From Akkermansia sp. (lineage in GTDB: Bacteria > Verrucomicrobiota > Verrucomicrobiia > Verrucomicrobiales > Akkermansiaceae), in assembly GCA_017415555.1 (NCBI GenBank), contig JAFQGF010000051.1:1-46385 (forward strand): 46,385 nt of DNA, given 5' to 3'. Shown piece after piece: positions 34,593-42,064 of the stretch (position 1 is the first letter of the stretch; the number at the start of each line of letters is the position of its first letter). A program made the translations under genes and the position numbers. Under the pieces are notes generated by a model, which saw only the letters and a list, made by a program, of their open reading frames with translations, was not told the origin of the DNA and ran no database searches.

Positions 34593-34805
34593 TTACTTAA
34601 GGATGGCGTCGCAGCCGCAGCCGCAACCGGGCTCCTGGAAGTGGGCGCGCTCTTCGAACTCGCCCTGCTTGCCTGCGTTGAAGGTTTCCACCGGGCGGTG
34701 GTAGCCCATCACGCGAGTGTAAACGGTGCACTTGGTGCGCTCGTTCTCATGCTCGGCAAGTATCTGCTCATCGGTCTTTACAACCGGCTTTACTTCGGAT
34801 TCCAT
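34593..34805 (-). CDS. separate glycyl-radical subunit of class III ribonucleotide reductase
   Basis: 70 residues. Residues 26-50 (CTVYTRVMGYHRP, then VETFNAGKQGEF) match the C-terminal glycyl-radical loop of NrdD proteins; the radical would sit on Gly34. Residues 1-25 are charged and unlike NrdD. The tail is EPGCGCGCD, with Cys61, 63 and 65, a possible metal or redox site. The large NrdD gene just upstream lacks this loop. Its stop is 49 bases before this ATG, in another frame, and an in-frame TGA at 34845-34847 blocks any simple frameshift join. The protein would dock into the barrel of the large chain, much as YfiD/GrcA replaces the radical domain of pyruvate formate-lyase. Confidence 0.8.
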   Translation of the reverse strand: MESEVKPVVKTDEQILAEHENERTKCTVYTRVMGYHRPVETFNAGKQGEFEERAHFQEPGCGCGCDAILK

Positions 34806-34854
34806 GGTGTTTCTGTTCGTGTTAGGTGTTAATGTTGTTGCAATTCACAAGACA

Positions 34855-36966
34855 TCAGAAGAGGGGAAGCTCGGGCTGCTCTTCGGCACGGGCTTTGGCG
34901 ATAAGCTCCTCGTCGCAGAGCGGGCAGTAATCGTGACGCCCCTTCAGGTAGCCATGCTTGTCGCACACGGAGAAGAGCGGTGTCACGGTGATGTAGGGCA
35001 TCTTGAAGTTGGTGAGTACCTTGCGTACGATGTCGCGGCAGGCTTCCGGGGAGGAGATGGCCTCGTTCATGTACATGTGGAACACTGTACCACCGGTGTA
35101 GCAGCACTGCAGTTTGTCCTGCATCTTGAGAGCCTTGAAGAGGTCGTGCGTGTAGCCGGCCGGCAGCTGAGAGCTGTTTGTGTAGTAGCGGTGGCCGGGG
35201 GTACCGGACTGGATGATGTCCGGGTAACGCTTGAGGTCTTCGCGGGCGAAGCGGTGGGTGGTACCTTCTGCGGGGGTTGCCTCCAGGTTGTAAAGGTTGC
35301 CGGTCTGCTCCTGGTAGCCACGAATGCGCTCACGCATGAAGTGCAGCACCTCCTCGGCGAAGGCGATACCCTCGGGGTTGGCGGTGTTAAGCGTGTCGCC
35401 GGAGAAGTTGCGCAGCATTTCGTTGATGCCGTTAAGGCCGATGGTGGAGAAGTGATTACGCAGGTGCGGCAGGTAGCGCTTGGTGTAGGGGTACAGGCCG
35501 CGCTGGTAGAGGGTGTTGATGAACACACGCTTCTTTTCCAGGGTATCCTTGGCCAGGTCCATCAGCTCCCCGAGCTTGCTGTACATAAGGTTCTTGTTGC
35601 CCTTGTACAGATAGCCAAGACGGGCCATGTTGATAGTTACCACACCGATGGAACCGGTCATTTCGGCGGAGCCGAAGAGACCGCCACCGCGCTTGAGCAG
35701 TTCGCGCAAATCCAGCTGCAGGCGGCAGCACATGGAGCGCACAGCATCCGGTTTGTATGCTTCCTCGTCAATCACGCGGTTGCCGTTCTCATCGTACTTG
35801 TACTGGGAACCGATGAAGTTCTGGAAATAGGAGGAACCAATCTTGGCAGCATTCTCGAAGAGAAGCGGTACGTTCTCGCCATCCCAGTCGAAATCCTCCG
35901 TGATGTTGACGGTGGGGATGGGGAAGGTGAAAGGCTGGCCGGTGCTGTCGCCCTCGGTGAGCACTTCGTAGAAGGCTCGCTGGATGACGTTCATTTCCGG
36001 CTGGAAATGCTTGTAGGTAAGCGCAGTGAGGCTTTCTACACCACGTTCGCGGGCAATGGCAAGCAGATTCTCATCCTGCACGCCTTCAAAGATATGTGCA
36101 CCGCCGGAGAAGGGGCTCTGCTCGCGCAGGTCGCGGGGTACTGTCCAGTCAATCGTCACGTTAGTGAAGGGGCTTTGCCCCCAGCGGGACGGTACGTTGA
36201 GGTTGTAGACAAAATTGCGCAGAGCCTTTTTCACTGCCTTGTAAGGCAGCTGATCCTTGAAGAGGTAGGGGGAAAGATAGGTGTCAAAGGAGCTGAATGC
36301 CTGTGCACCGGCCCACTCGGACTGCAGAATGCCCAGGAAGTTGGCCATCTGCCCCAATGCCTCACGGAAGTGCTTGGGCGGGCGGCTGTTCACGCGGCTG
36401 CGTACACCGTTAAAGCCTTCGTTGAGCAGGTTGCGGAGACTCCAGCCGGCGCAGTAGCCTGTCAGACAGTCCAAGTCGTGAATGTGGTAGTCGCCGTTGC
36501 GGTGGGCTGCCCCTTCTTCCGGGGTATATACCTGGTCGAGCCAGTAGTTGGCAATCACCTTGCCGGCTGTATTGTTCACGAGGCCGGCGTTGGAGTAGGT
36601 GGTGTTGGAATTGGCCTTAATGCGCCAGTCTGTGTTGCCTACATATTCCTCAATTGTCTGCTTGCAGTCTACCCATGTGTTGCCCTGGTATACACCGGCA
36701 ATCTGTTCGCGCTGCAACTTGTGCAGGAAGCGGTATTTAATGAAGTTACGGGCTGTCTCGAAGGCACCCGCGCGCATCAGTTCGCGTTCAATCGTGTCTT
36801 GTACTTTCTCCACAGGCAGATACTCCTCTTTCTTGAGAGCATCCAGTACGTTGGCATAGACAAGAGGATTGTATTCCTCCTGGGAGGCATGGTATGCCTT
36901 CTCGATGGCCTGCTGAACTTTGTAGGCCTCGAAGCGTTCGCGTTTTCCGTTGCGCTTGATAATCAT
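34855..36966 (-). CDS. nrdD: anaerobic ribonucleoside-triphosphate reductase large chain, lacking the glycyl-radical loop
   Basis: 703 residues. An ATP-cone lies at about 1-90. The ten-stranded barrel follows, with HIHDLD (161-166) and YCAGWSL (Cys172, the likely radical Cys). The zinc site is near the end: C-DK-H (668-671) and CPLC (681-684). In known NrdD chains the RVxGY glycyl-radical loop follows that site by about 15 residues. Here the protein stops 19 residues after it, at PELPLF, without any such Gly. The loop is on the next gene, 34593-34805. The enzyme reduces ribonucleoside triphosphates to deoxy forms without oxygen. The promoter and NrdR-like boxes are at 37069-37176. Confidence 0.92.
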   Translation of the reverse strand: MIIKRNGKRERFEAYKVQQAIEKAYHASQEEYNPLVYANVLDALKKEEYLPVEKVQDTIERELMRAGAFETARNFIKYRFLHKLQREQIAGVYQGNTWVDCKQTIEEYVGNTDWRIKANSNTTYSNAGLVNNTAGKVIANYWLDQVYTPEEGAAHRNGDYHIHDLDCLTGYCAGWSLRNLLNEGFNGVRSRVNSRPPKHFREALGQMANFLGILQSEWAGAQAFSSFDTYLSPYLFKDQLPYKAVKKALRNFVYNLNVPSRWGQSPFTNVTIDWTVPRDLREQSPFSGGAHIFEGVQDENLLAIARERGVESLTALTYKHFQPEMNVIQRAFYEVLTEGDSTGQPFTFPIPTVNITEDFDWDGENVPLLFENAAKIGSSYFQNFIGSQYKYDENGNRVIDEEAYKPDAVRSMCCRLQLDLRELLKRGGGLFGSAEMTGSIGVVTINMARLGYLYKGNKNLMYSKLGELMDLAKDTLEKKRVFINTLYQRGLYPYTKRYLPHLRNHFSTIGLNGINEMLRNFSGDTLNTANPEGIAFAEEVLHFMRERIRGYQEQTGNLYNLEATPAEGTTHRFAREDLKRYPDIIQSGTPGHRYYTNSSQLPAGYTHDLFKALKMQDKLQCCYTGGTVFHMYMNEAISSPEACRDIVRKVLTNFKMPYITVTPLFSVCDKHGYLKGRHDYCPLCDEELIAKARAEEQPELPLF

Positions 36967-37013
36967 GACGTGAGAGTCTTTTTTAGTAAATTGTCTGTCT
37001 GTTGCCCCTTTGC

Positions 37014-37037
37014 GGCGGGAGCTCCGTGCCTCCCGCC
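37014..37037 (-). promoter_or_regulatory. hairpin in nrdD leader
   Basis: GGCGGGAG/CTCCCGCC perfect 8-bp stem with an 8-base loop, inside the roughly 97-base leader of nrdD. No U run follows, so it is not a typical terminator. It may affect mRNA stability or sense something. Confidence 0.4.
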
Positions 37038-37068
37038 TGCGTCCTTGCAGTTTGGGTGAACAGCGCAG

Positions 37069-37097
37069 AATTTAGCACATTTCTCTCCACAACGCAA
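37069..37097 (-). promoter_or_regulatory. promoter of nrdD unit
   Basis: -35 TTGCGT (37097-37092), 17-bp spacer, -10 TAAATT (37074-37069). It gives a leader of about 97 bases, the longest of those read here. Confidence 0.6.
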
Positions 37098-37128
37098 GCA
37101 GAATTTTCTTTCTGACACATCTTTTTGT

Positions 37129-37176
37129 TTACTATATATAGGTGAGAGGATTTGAAAAACATACTACATATTGTAT
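37129..37176. promoter_or_regulatory. pair of NrdR-like operator boxes
   Basis: Box 1 core CTATATATAG (37132-37141) matches the published NrdR core CwAtATaTwg at every position. Box 2 core CTACATATTG (37164-37173) matches at nine of ten. The cores start 32 bp apart, about three helical turns, as in known NrdR site pairs. They lie 35 bp upstream of the nrdD -35 element. A second promoter overlapping box 1 on the minus strand is possible. The flanks (aca/tgt in the consensus) are poorly conserved. Confidence 0.55.
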
Positions 37177-37761
37177 ATTTTCTTATCTGTGTTATTTAGA
37201 AAGATTCTAAGTGCGTTCATGCTGACACAACGCGCAAAGTCATTGATTAAGTGTCACCGCGGCATGTCGCTCAAACCTCAAGATATGCGGTCAAATGAAG
37301 CTTTCAGAAAAAAATGCCCCCAAGATGTGGTGGCTGAAAAAATGAGAAAATGAAGCCTGCTACAGAAACGAGGCGGAAAAACGCTCTTATGTATTGTCCC
37401 GGAGTGTCTTTTGCGAAAAGAGGCGGAAAGTTGTCCATTCGAGGGGAGGTAGCAAGTTGCCAAGCGAGCCTGATTTTGAACCCGCCTCCTTGTGGATTGG
37501 GTATGGTACCCCTGCATTCTCAATGCTAATTTAGGTTCGGGTGGAGGGCGAAATGGGGCGAAGTTTGAGCGAAAGTCATTGATATACAAAAATAAACTTC
37601 TTGTGTAGAGCGAAACGGGGCGATATGATTGTGGGTACAGAAACGGGTACGCAGGTACTTACGCGAGCATGAAAGACGCATTCTGTTAGCACGCATGATG
37701 CCGGAACACTGAACCCGCACGCTGAGCTAAGCGATATATTGTCATCATAGGGAGCGGCTGT
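37177..37761. other. 585-bp stretch without a credible gene
   Basis: The stretch is richer in A and T than its neighbours. It contains two near-identical 14-mers, GCGAAATGGGGCGA (37549-37562) and GCGAAACGGGGCGA (37610-37623). AAAGTCATTGAT occurs twice (near 37239 and 37573) and GAGGCGGAAA twice. A promoter-like TTGTGT-17-TATGAT lies at 37601-37629 on the plus strand. Reading frames here are short and of unnatural composition. I see no tRNA, tmRNA or known riboswitch. Confidence 0.5.
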
Positions 37762-37787
37762 ATGCGTGAAAATGAAGCATCACGCAT
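37762..37787. terminator. hairpin at end of argF-sufE-methyltransferase unit
   Basis: ATGCGTG/CACGCAT 7-bp stem, 12-base loop, overlapping the last codons of the methyltransferase gene. No U run, so a weak call. Confidence 0.3.
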
Positions 37788-38661
37788 TAACCCAGATGGT
37801 CTTGAGGTAATCCTCCCCATTAAAGTCGAAGGGCATGGGAGAAGAGGAGAGATGTGCGTCGGGGGCACCTGTGGCTACAAGATGGCGGAACTGTGCATGA
37901 GAAAGCTTGCGGCAGTTGGTGGTGCAGAGCAGCCATCCACCGGGAGAGAGGCATGCCATGGCTTTGGCCACAAGTGTGCCGTAGTCTTTTTCTACGCGCC
38001 AGATACGCCCTTTTTCATCGCGCGAGAAGGTGGGCGGGTCGAGCACGATGGCGTCGAACGTGCGTCCCTGGCGTGCAAATCGGTCGAGCCAGTGCAGGGT
38101 ATCGCCTTTACAGAAGAAGTGCGGTGAGGAATCGATGCCATTGAGTTCCATGTTTTCGCGGCACCAGGTAAGACAGGGCTGGGCGAGGTCCAGCGTGGTG
38201 GTGGTGGTGCCGGCCAGGGCGGCACACACGGAAAAGGCGCCGGTGTAGGAGAAGGTATTGAGCAGGCGCATGCCGGGGTGGCAGAGGCCGCGCACACGGG
38301 CACGGTTATCGCGCTGGTCCAGGAAAATGCCCTGGGAGTAGCCTGCGCTCATGTCCATCATGTAGCTGACGCCGTTTTCCAGAATAGGGAAACGCAGGGG
38401 AAGTTGCGGCCCGCAGAGATGGACGGGGGCTTCCTTCACGTCTTTATCCAGACGCTTGAGGTAGACGGGGCGCCCGGTGGCCTCCAGTTGTGCACGCAAA
38501 GAACGTGGTACAGCAGCATCCCGAACTGACACCAGCAGGCGGTCTGCCAGCGCGTCGATGAAAACGCCCGCCCATTCAGTGCCGTCCGACACACGGTAGG
38601 CATTCGTTTGAGGGGGAAGCTTCTCTTGGCGAGTGGCGATGTTATCTGCCAGTGTAGACAT
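37780..38661 (-). CDS. class I SAM-dependent rRNA methyltransferase, RlmI/RlmK-like
   Basis: 293 residues. After a short N-terminal part come MDMSAGYSQGIFLDQRDNR, the entry to the Rossmann domain, LLNTFSYTGAFSVCAA (SAM loop) and LDPPTFSR (catalytic motif IV). These are the signatures of the RlmI/RlmK 23S rRNA methyltransferase group. E. coli RlmI is about 396 residues with a PUA domain. This chain is about 100 shorter and seems to lack PUA, so the exact target base is uncertain. It follows sufE by 15 bases. Confidence 0.82.
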   Translation of the reverse strand: MSTLADNIATRQEKLPPQTNAYRVSDGTEWAGVFIDALADRLLVSVRDAAVPRSLRAQLEATGRPVYLKRLDKDVKEAPVHLCGPQLPLRFPILENGVSYMMDMSAGYSQGIFLDQRDNRARVRGLCHPGMRLLNTFSYTGAFSVCAALAGTTTTTLDLAQPCLTWCRENMELNGIDSSPHFFCKGDTLHWLDRFARQGRTFDAIVLDPPTFSRDEKGRIWRVEKDYGTLVAKAMACLSPGGWLLCTTNCRKLSHAQFRHLVATGAPDAHLSSSPMPFDFNGEDYLKTIWVNA

Positions 38662-38676
38662 GGGGATAAGGAGGGC

Positions 38677-39087
38677 TCAGGCCAGAGCCTCAGCGGCTTT
38701 CCGTATAGTGTTGGCCATGGTGGAGAGGGCATTGGCACGGGTGGATGCCAGGTGCTCCTTGAGGCCGCACTCATCGAGGCGTTTGATGTCGGCACTCTTG
38801 ATTTCCTGCGGGCTCAGCCCACTGAGCAGGCGAATGAAGAGGGCGATGAGTCCTTTTGTGATGAGCGAGTCGCTGTCGGCATGGATTATCATCTTGCCGT
38901 CCTCCAGTTCCGTGCCGACCCACACGCGGCTCTGGCAGCCCTTAATCAGGTTGCCTGGGGTGCGGTACTTCTCGGGCATGGGGGGGAGCTTGCGTCCCAG
39001 TGTGATGATAAAGTCGTACTTTTCTGTCCAGTCTTCAAAGATGGACATATCATCCAGCAGTGTCTCTATGCGGTCGTTGAAACTCAT
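38677..39087 (-). CDS. sufE: SufE-family sulfur acceptor
   Basis: 136 residues, normal length. GNLIKGCQSRVWV places the conserved sulfur-accepting Cys at residue 51. SufE takes persulfide from the cysteine desulfurase SufS and passes it to the Fe-S scaffold. No suf genes are near; it stands between argF (10 bases upstream) and the methyltransferase. Several enzymes in this window need Fe-S clusters (NadA, NrdG). Confidence 0.9.
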   Translation of the reverse strand: MSFNDRIETLLDDMSIFEDWTEKYDFIITLGRKLPPMPEKYRTPGNLIKGCQSRVWVGTELEDGKMIIHADSDSLITKGLIALFIRLLSGLSPQEIKSADIKRLDECGLKEHLASTRANALSTMANTIRKAAEALA

Positions 39088-39097
39088 AGACTCTGGC

Positions 39098-40009
39098 TCA
39101 GCGGGAGGTTGCGAGAGTGTAGAGAACGGCCTTCTGTGCGTGGAGACGGTTCTCGGCCTCGGTGAAGATGATGGGTGCGTGTGCCTCCAGCACTTCGTCG
39201 GTAATCTCGTAGCCGCGGTAGGCGGGCAGGCAGTGGAAGACGCTGTGCCCGGGCGCTGCCAGCTGCAGAAGCTCGGCGTTCACCTGGTAGGGGAAGAAAG
39301 CTTTTTCCTTGGTTCCTTTTTCGGCTTCCTGGCCCATGGAAATCCAGGTATCGGTGTTAATGATGGTGCAGTCTCGCACGGCTTCGGCTGCATCCGTTGT
39401 GCAGATGATGTTGGGGCAATCCAGCGCAGCCAGTGTTTCCGCCTTGGGAAGAGCGTGCTCGGGGCCGGCCAGAGCAAGAGTGAAGCCCAGGCGCTTGGCT
39501 GCCCACATCCAGGAACGGCCCATATTGTTGTCCACATCGCCGAGGAAGGAAATCTTCATGTCTTTCCAGGAGCCTACACCATACTTTTCTTCCAGTGTGA
39601 GCAAGTCTGCCAGAATCTGGCAGGGATGCTCCTGGTCGGTAAGAGCATTGATGGTGGGAAGCTGGGAGTAGCGGGCAAAGTCCACCACTTCATCCTGACC
39701 ATAGGTGCGGATAACGGCACCATGAATCATGCGCCCCAGCACACGAGCCGTGTCTTTGATGGGCTCTCCGCGCCCCAATTGGATATCGCGGGTGGAAAGG
39801 AACATCGGTCTGCCGCCAAGCTCGGAGATACCGACCTCGAAGGATACGCGCGTGCGAGTGGATGACTTGGAGAAGATGAGTGCCCAAGTCTGCCCGGCAA
39901 GAGGCAGAGAGCTGTGATTGCCACGCTCTGCTTTGAGTTTGTGCCCCAGAGCCAGCAGGTCTTGTATCTGCTCGCCCGTCAATTCTTCGATGGAAAGTAA
40001 CTGCTTCAT
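39098..40009 (-). CDS. argF: ornithine carbamoyltransferase
   Basis: 303 residues. The carbamoyl-phosphate site is SSTRTR (49-54), HPCQ is at 128-131, DTWISMGQE (220-228) is the ornithine loop and FHCLP is at 258-262. It forms citrulline from ornithine and carbamoyl phosphate in arginine synthesis. SMG and HCLP support ornithine over aspartate or putrescine as acceptor. It leads the unit argF-sufE-methyltransferase. Confidence 0.94.
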   Translation of the reverse strand: MKQLLSIEELTGEQIQDLLALGHKLKAERGNHSSLPLAGQTWALIFSKSSTRTRVSFEVGISELGGRPMFLSTRDIQLGRGEPIKDTARVLGRMIHGAVIRTYGQDEVVDFARYSQLPTINALTDQEHPCQILADLLTLEEKYGVGSWKDMKISFLGDVDNNMGRSWMWAAKRLGFTLALAGPEHALPKAETLAALDCPNIICTTDAAEAVRDCTIINTDTWISMGQEAEKGTKEKAFFPYQVNAELLQLAAPGHSVFHCLPAYRGYEITDEVLEAHAPIIFTEAENRLHAQKAVLYTLATSR

Positions 40010-40036
40010 GGTATGTACCGGCTTGTGGAAGTTCTG

Positions 40037-40065
40037 AGCTTAGCATACTGCCCGGTGGAAGTAAA
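40037..40065 (-). promoter_or_regulatory. promoter of argF unit
   Basis: -35 TTTACT (40065-40060), 17-bp spacer, -10 TAAGCT (40042-40037); ATG about 27 bases after the -10. Confidence 0.5.
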
Positions 40066-40107
40066 GCACGGAGTGAGTCAGTTTGTCATCAGCTGTTGGC
40101 GGGAGGC

Positions 40108-40144
40108 ATCAGAGCCCCGCAGCATAAGGCAGCGGGGCTCTGAT
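40108..40144 (-). terminator. terminator of skp-lpxD unit
   Basis: ATCAGAGCCCCGC/GCGGGGCTCTGAT perfect 13-bp stem with an 11-base loop, starting 22 bases after the lpxD stop. The U run is poor. Confidence 0.6.
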
Positions 40145-40166
40145 TTGAATAGTTTGCAGGGCTGCA

Positions 40167-41276
40167 TCAGTTACCTGCCTGTTCGGCAAGGGCCTGATCG
40201 ATGAGCGCCTTAATCTCATCAGCTTGTTTCTTAAGTGCTGTCAGCTCCTTCATGGCCTTGGGCAGCTTACGCATGGCCGCAAACTGCAGGCTGGCCTCCT
40301 TGAAGGGCGCCGCCGGAGCACCCCAGTATACTTTTCCGCCCTCCAGGTCGCTCATCACGCCGGTGCGGGCTGCAAGGGTAGTCTTGTCGCCCACCTTGAG
40401 GTGACCGGCAATACCCACCTGGGCAGCAACCGTGCAGTAGTCGCCGATGCGGGAGCTGCCGGCAATGCCGGTCTGGGATACGATGACGGTGTGCTTGCCC
40501 ACCACCACGTTGTGACCTATCTGCACGAGGTTGTCAATCTTGGAGCCTTCGCCAATGATGGTGCGGCCGAAGCGTGCGCGGTCGATGGTGGTGTTGGCTC
40601 CCACGTCTACATAATCGCCAACAACAACGATGCCGACCTGGTCTACGGTTTCATAGCGACCGGTCTCCTGATTGAGCAGGAAGCCGAAACCATCCGAACC
40701 GATAACTGCTCCGGGCTGCAATACAACATGCTTGCCCAGAATGCAGCGCTCGCGGACAATAGCATTGGGGTAAAGCTTGCAGTTCTCTCCCAGAACTGCT
40801 CCCTTGCCAATGTAGCAGCCCGGACCAATGTCGCAACCATCGCCGATTTCGGCCCCGGCCTCAATCACGGCACAGGCGCTGACGCGTACTTTCTCCGGGT
40901 TCAGCCTGGCACTCGCGTCCACGCAGGCGCTCGGAGCAATGCCGGGCACGAAATCGGAAGCAGCCTTCATGAAGTGACCAACAACGGCATTGAAGGCCAG
41001 GGAGGGGTTATCCACTTCAATGAAAGCCGGGCCTTCCGGATATTCCGGCAGACCGGGCGGCACCAGAACGGCAGAGGCTTTAGTTGCCAGGAAATCTTTG
41101 AAATACTTTTCGTTGCCAAGGAAGGACACATCACCATCGCAGGCTTCTGCCAAAGTTGCGACTCCGGAGATAGATACCTCCGGAGCCGGGGAAAGAAGCT
41201 TACCTCCGGTGAGTGCGACAACTTCTGAGAGAGAAAGATTCATAGTCGTACTCATCAGTAATGGTAGGGAATGCAT
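40167..41276 (-). CDS. lpxD: UDP-3-O-acylglucosamine N-acyltransferase
   Basis: Up to 369 residues. An N-terminal uridine-binding domain (SISGVATLAEA, GDVSFLGNEKY) is followed by a left-handed beta-helix of hexapeptide repeats. NLVQIGHNVVVG holds the catalytic His. It adds the N-linked acyl chain to UDP-acylglucosamine, the third step of lipid A synthesis, so the cell has an LPS-type outer membrane. The ATG at 41276 overlaps the skp stop (TGATG). ATG 41255 or 41243 (MNLSLSEVVALTGG) fits the family's N-terminus better, so the true start may be 7 or 11 codons later. Confidence 0.93.
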   Translation of the reverse strand: MHSLPLLMSTTMNLSLSEVVALTGGKLLSPAPEVSISGVATLAEACDGDVSFLGNEKYFKDFLATKASAVLVPPGLPEYPEGPAFIEVDNPSLAFNAVVGHFMKAASDFVPGIAPSACVDASARLNPEKVRVSACAVIEAGAEIGDGCDIGPGCYIGKGAVLGENCKLYPNAIVRERCILGKHVVLQPGAVIGSDGFGFLLNQETGRYETVDQVGIVVVGDYVDVGANTTIDRARFGRTIIGEGSKIDNLVQIGHNVVVGKHTVIVSQTGIAGSSRIGDYCTVAAQVGIAGHLKVGDKTTLAARTGVMSDLEGGKVYWGAPAAPFKEASLQFAAMRKLPKAMKELTALKKQADEIKALIDQALAEQAGN

Positions 41277-41917
41277 CAGTTGGCTGCGCCGGGGATGGCG
41301 GTAGAGCCGTAAAGACGCTGCAGCTCAGCCTTGGGGTCGAACCCGGCGGGGGCACCGGCATTGATGTGCTTAAGCACCTCGGGCGTGATGTCGAAGGAGG
41401 ACTTCACGTGGGGGAAAATCTTCATGCCGGTGGTGCTGTTGGTAGCACTGGAGTCAATCACCAAATCATAGCCACCCTGGGCAGCGCAGTCGGTGATAGC
41501 CTGCTGTACCTCGCTGAAGAGCAGAGCCATGTCGCGACGGAAGAGTTCCTTGAAAGCCATGGAACGGCGCTGCACATAGGTCTGGAGCTCCTGCTGAGCA
41601 GCCTGAATTTCGTTCACCTTGATGTTGTGCTGGTCACGCAGCTTCTTCACCTGGGAGTCAGACAGAGAGGGGTCGTACTTTTTCTGAATCTTCTGGTCTT
41701 CCTCCTGCAAGGCGCGCAGCTTGTCCTCGCGGGTCTTAATTTCAGCCTTAATTTTGGCCTCTTCGTCCTTCAGGCGCACCTCTGTATCGAAACGCTTGTA
41801 GAACATGGTGTAGAGTTCGGTTACATTGACGGATGCAACCTTGAGCTCAGCCTGAGCAGTGGCAACCATGGCGCACAGCGTCACAGCAATGGTGGAAATG
41901 ATGGTATGGAACTTCAT
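41276..41917 (-). CDS. skp: OmpH/Skp-family periplasmic chaperone
   Basis: 213 residues. A signal peptide ends at TAQA (about residue 23). The mature protein starts with KVASVNVTELY, the short strand of the Skp body. A long charged coiled coil (about 45-125) forms the tentacles, and the chain returns to a strand YDLVIDSSA. Skp holds unfolded outer-membrane proteins in the periplasm. Its place directly before lpxD is a conserved gene order in Gram-negative bacteria. Confidence 0.88.
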   Translation of the reverse strand: MKFHTIISTIAVTLCAMVATAQAELKVASVNVTELYTMFYKRFDTEVRLKDEEAKIKAEIKTREDKLRALQEEDQKIQKKYDPSLSDSQVKKLRDQHNIKVNEIQAAQQELQTYVQRRSMAFKELFRRDMALLFSEVQQAITDCAAQGGYDLVIDSSATNSTTGMKIFPHVKSSFDITPEVLKHINAGAPAGFDPKAELQRLYGSTAIPGAAN

Positions 41918-41947
41918 AACTATATCTGAGGTCTATTGACGGTCTCC

Positions 41948-41975
41948 ATTTTAGCCGAAGAAAACGCCAAGTCAA
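41948..41975 (-). promoter_or_regulatory. promoter of skp-lpxD unit
   Basis: -35 TTGACT (41975-41970), 16-bp spacer, -10 TAAAAT (41953-41948); leader of about 24 bases. Confidence 0.6.
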
Positions 41976-42028
41976 GAAAACCCTGCGTCAAATGACTAAA
42001 TTACTGTCACATGACGTATTTTTCGTGC

Positions 42029-42057
42029 TTGCACTGAGATAGTTCAAGTGTTATATT
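42029..42057 (+). promoter_or_regulatory. promoter of MBL-fold gene
   Basis: -35 TTGCAC (42029-42034), 17-bp spacer, -10 TATATT (42052-42057); ATG at 42065 is 7 bases after the -10. This excludes the TTG at 42056. Confidence 0.7.
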
Positions 42058-42064
42058 GACTCAC

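Noticed and set aside
34593..34857. Frameshifted single nrdD gene
   Set aside because: The intervening 49 bases have an in-frame stop and no NrdD-like sequence, and the small gene has its own ATG and extra N-terminal residues; one base change cannot join them.
34855..36966. Pyruvate formate-lyase
   Set aside because: The ATP-cone, HIHDLD motif, zinc site and neighbouring nrdG identify a ribonucleotide reductase.
34726..37059. Very long plus-strand open frame (777 codons)
   Set aside because: It is antisense to nrdD, whose protein is clearly conserved; the frame arises from strong codon bias on the other strand.
37278..37589. Minus-strand frame of 103 codons in the gene-free stretch
   Set aside because: Composition is unlike real proteins of the window, no promoter or ribosome site fits, and it crosses the repeated 14-mer.
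37177..37761. Replication origin
   Set aside because: No cluster of DnaA boxes (TTATNCACA) and no dnaA or dnaN nearby.
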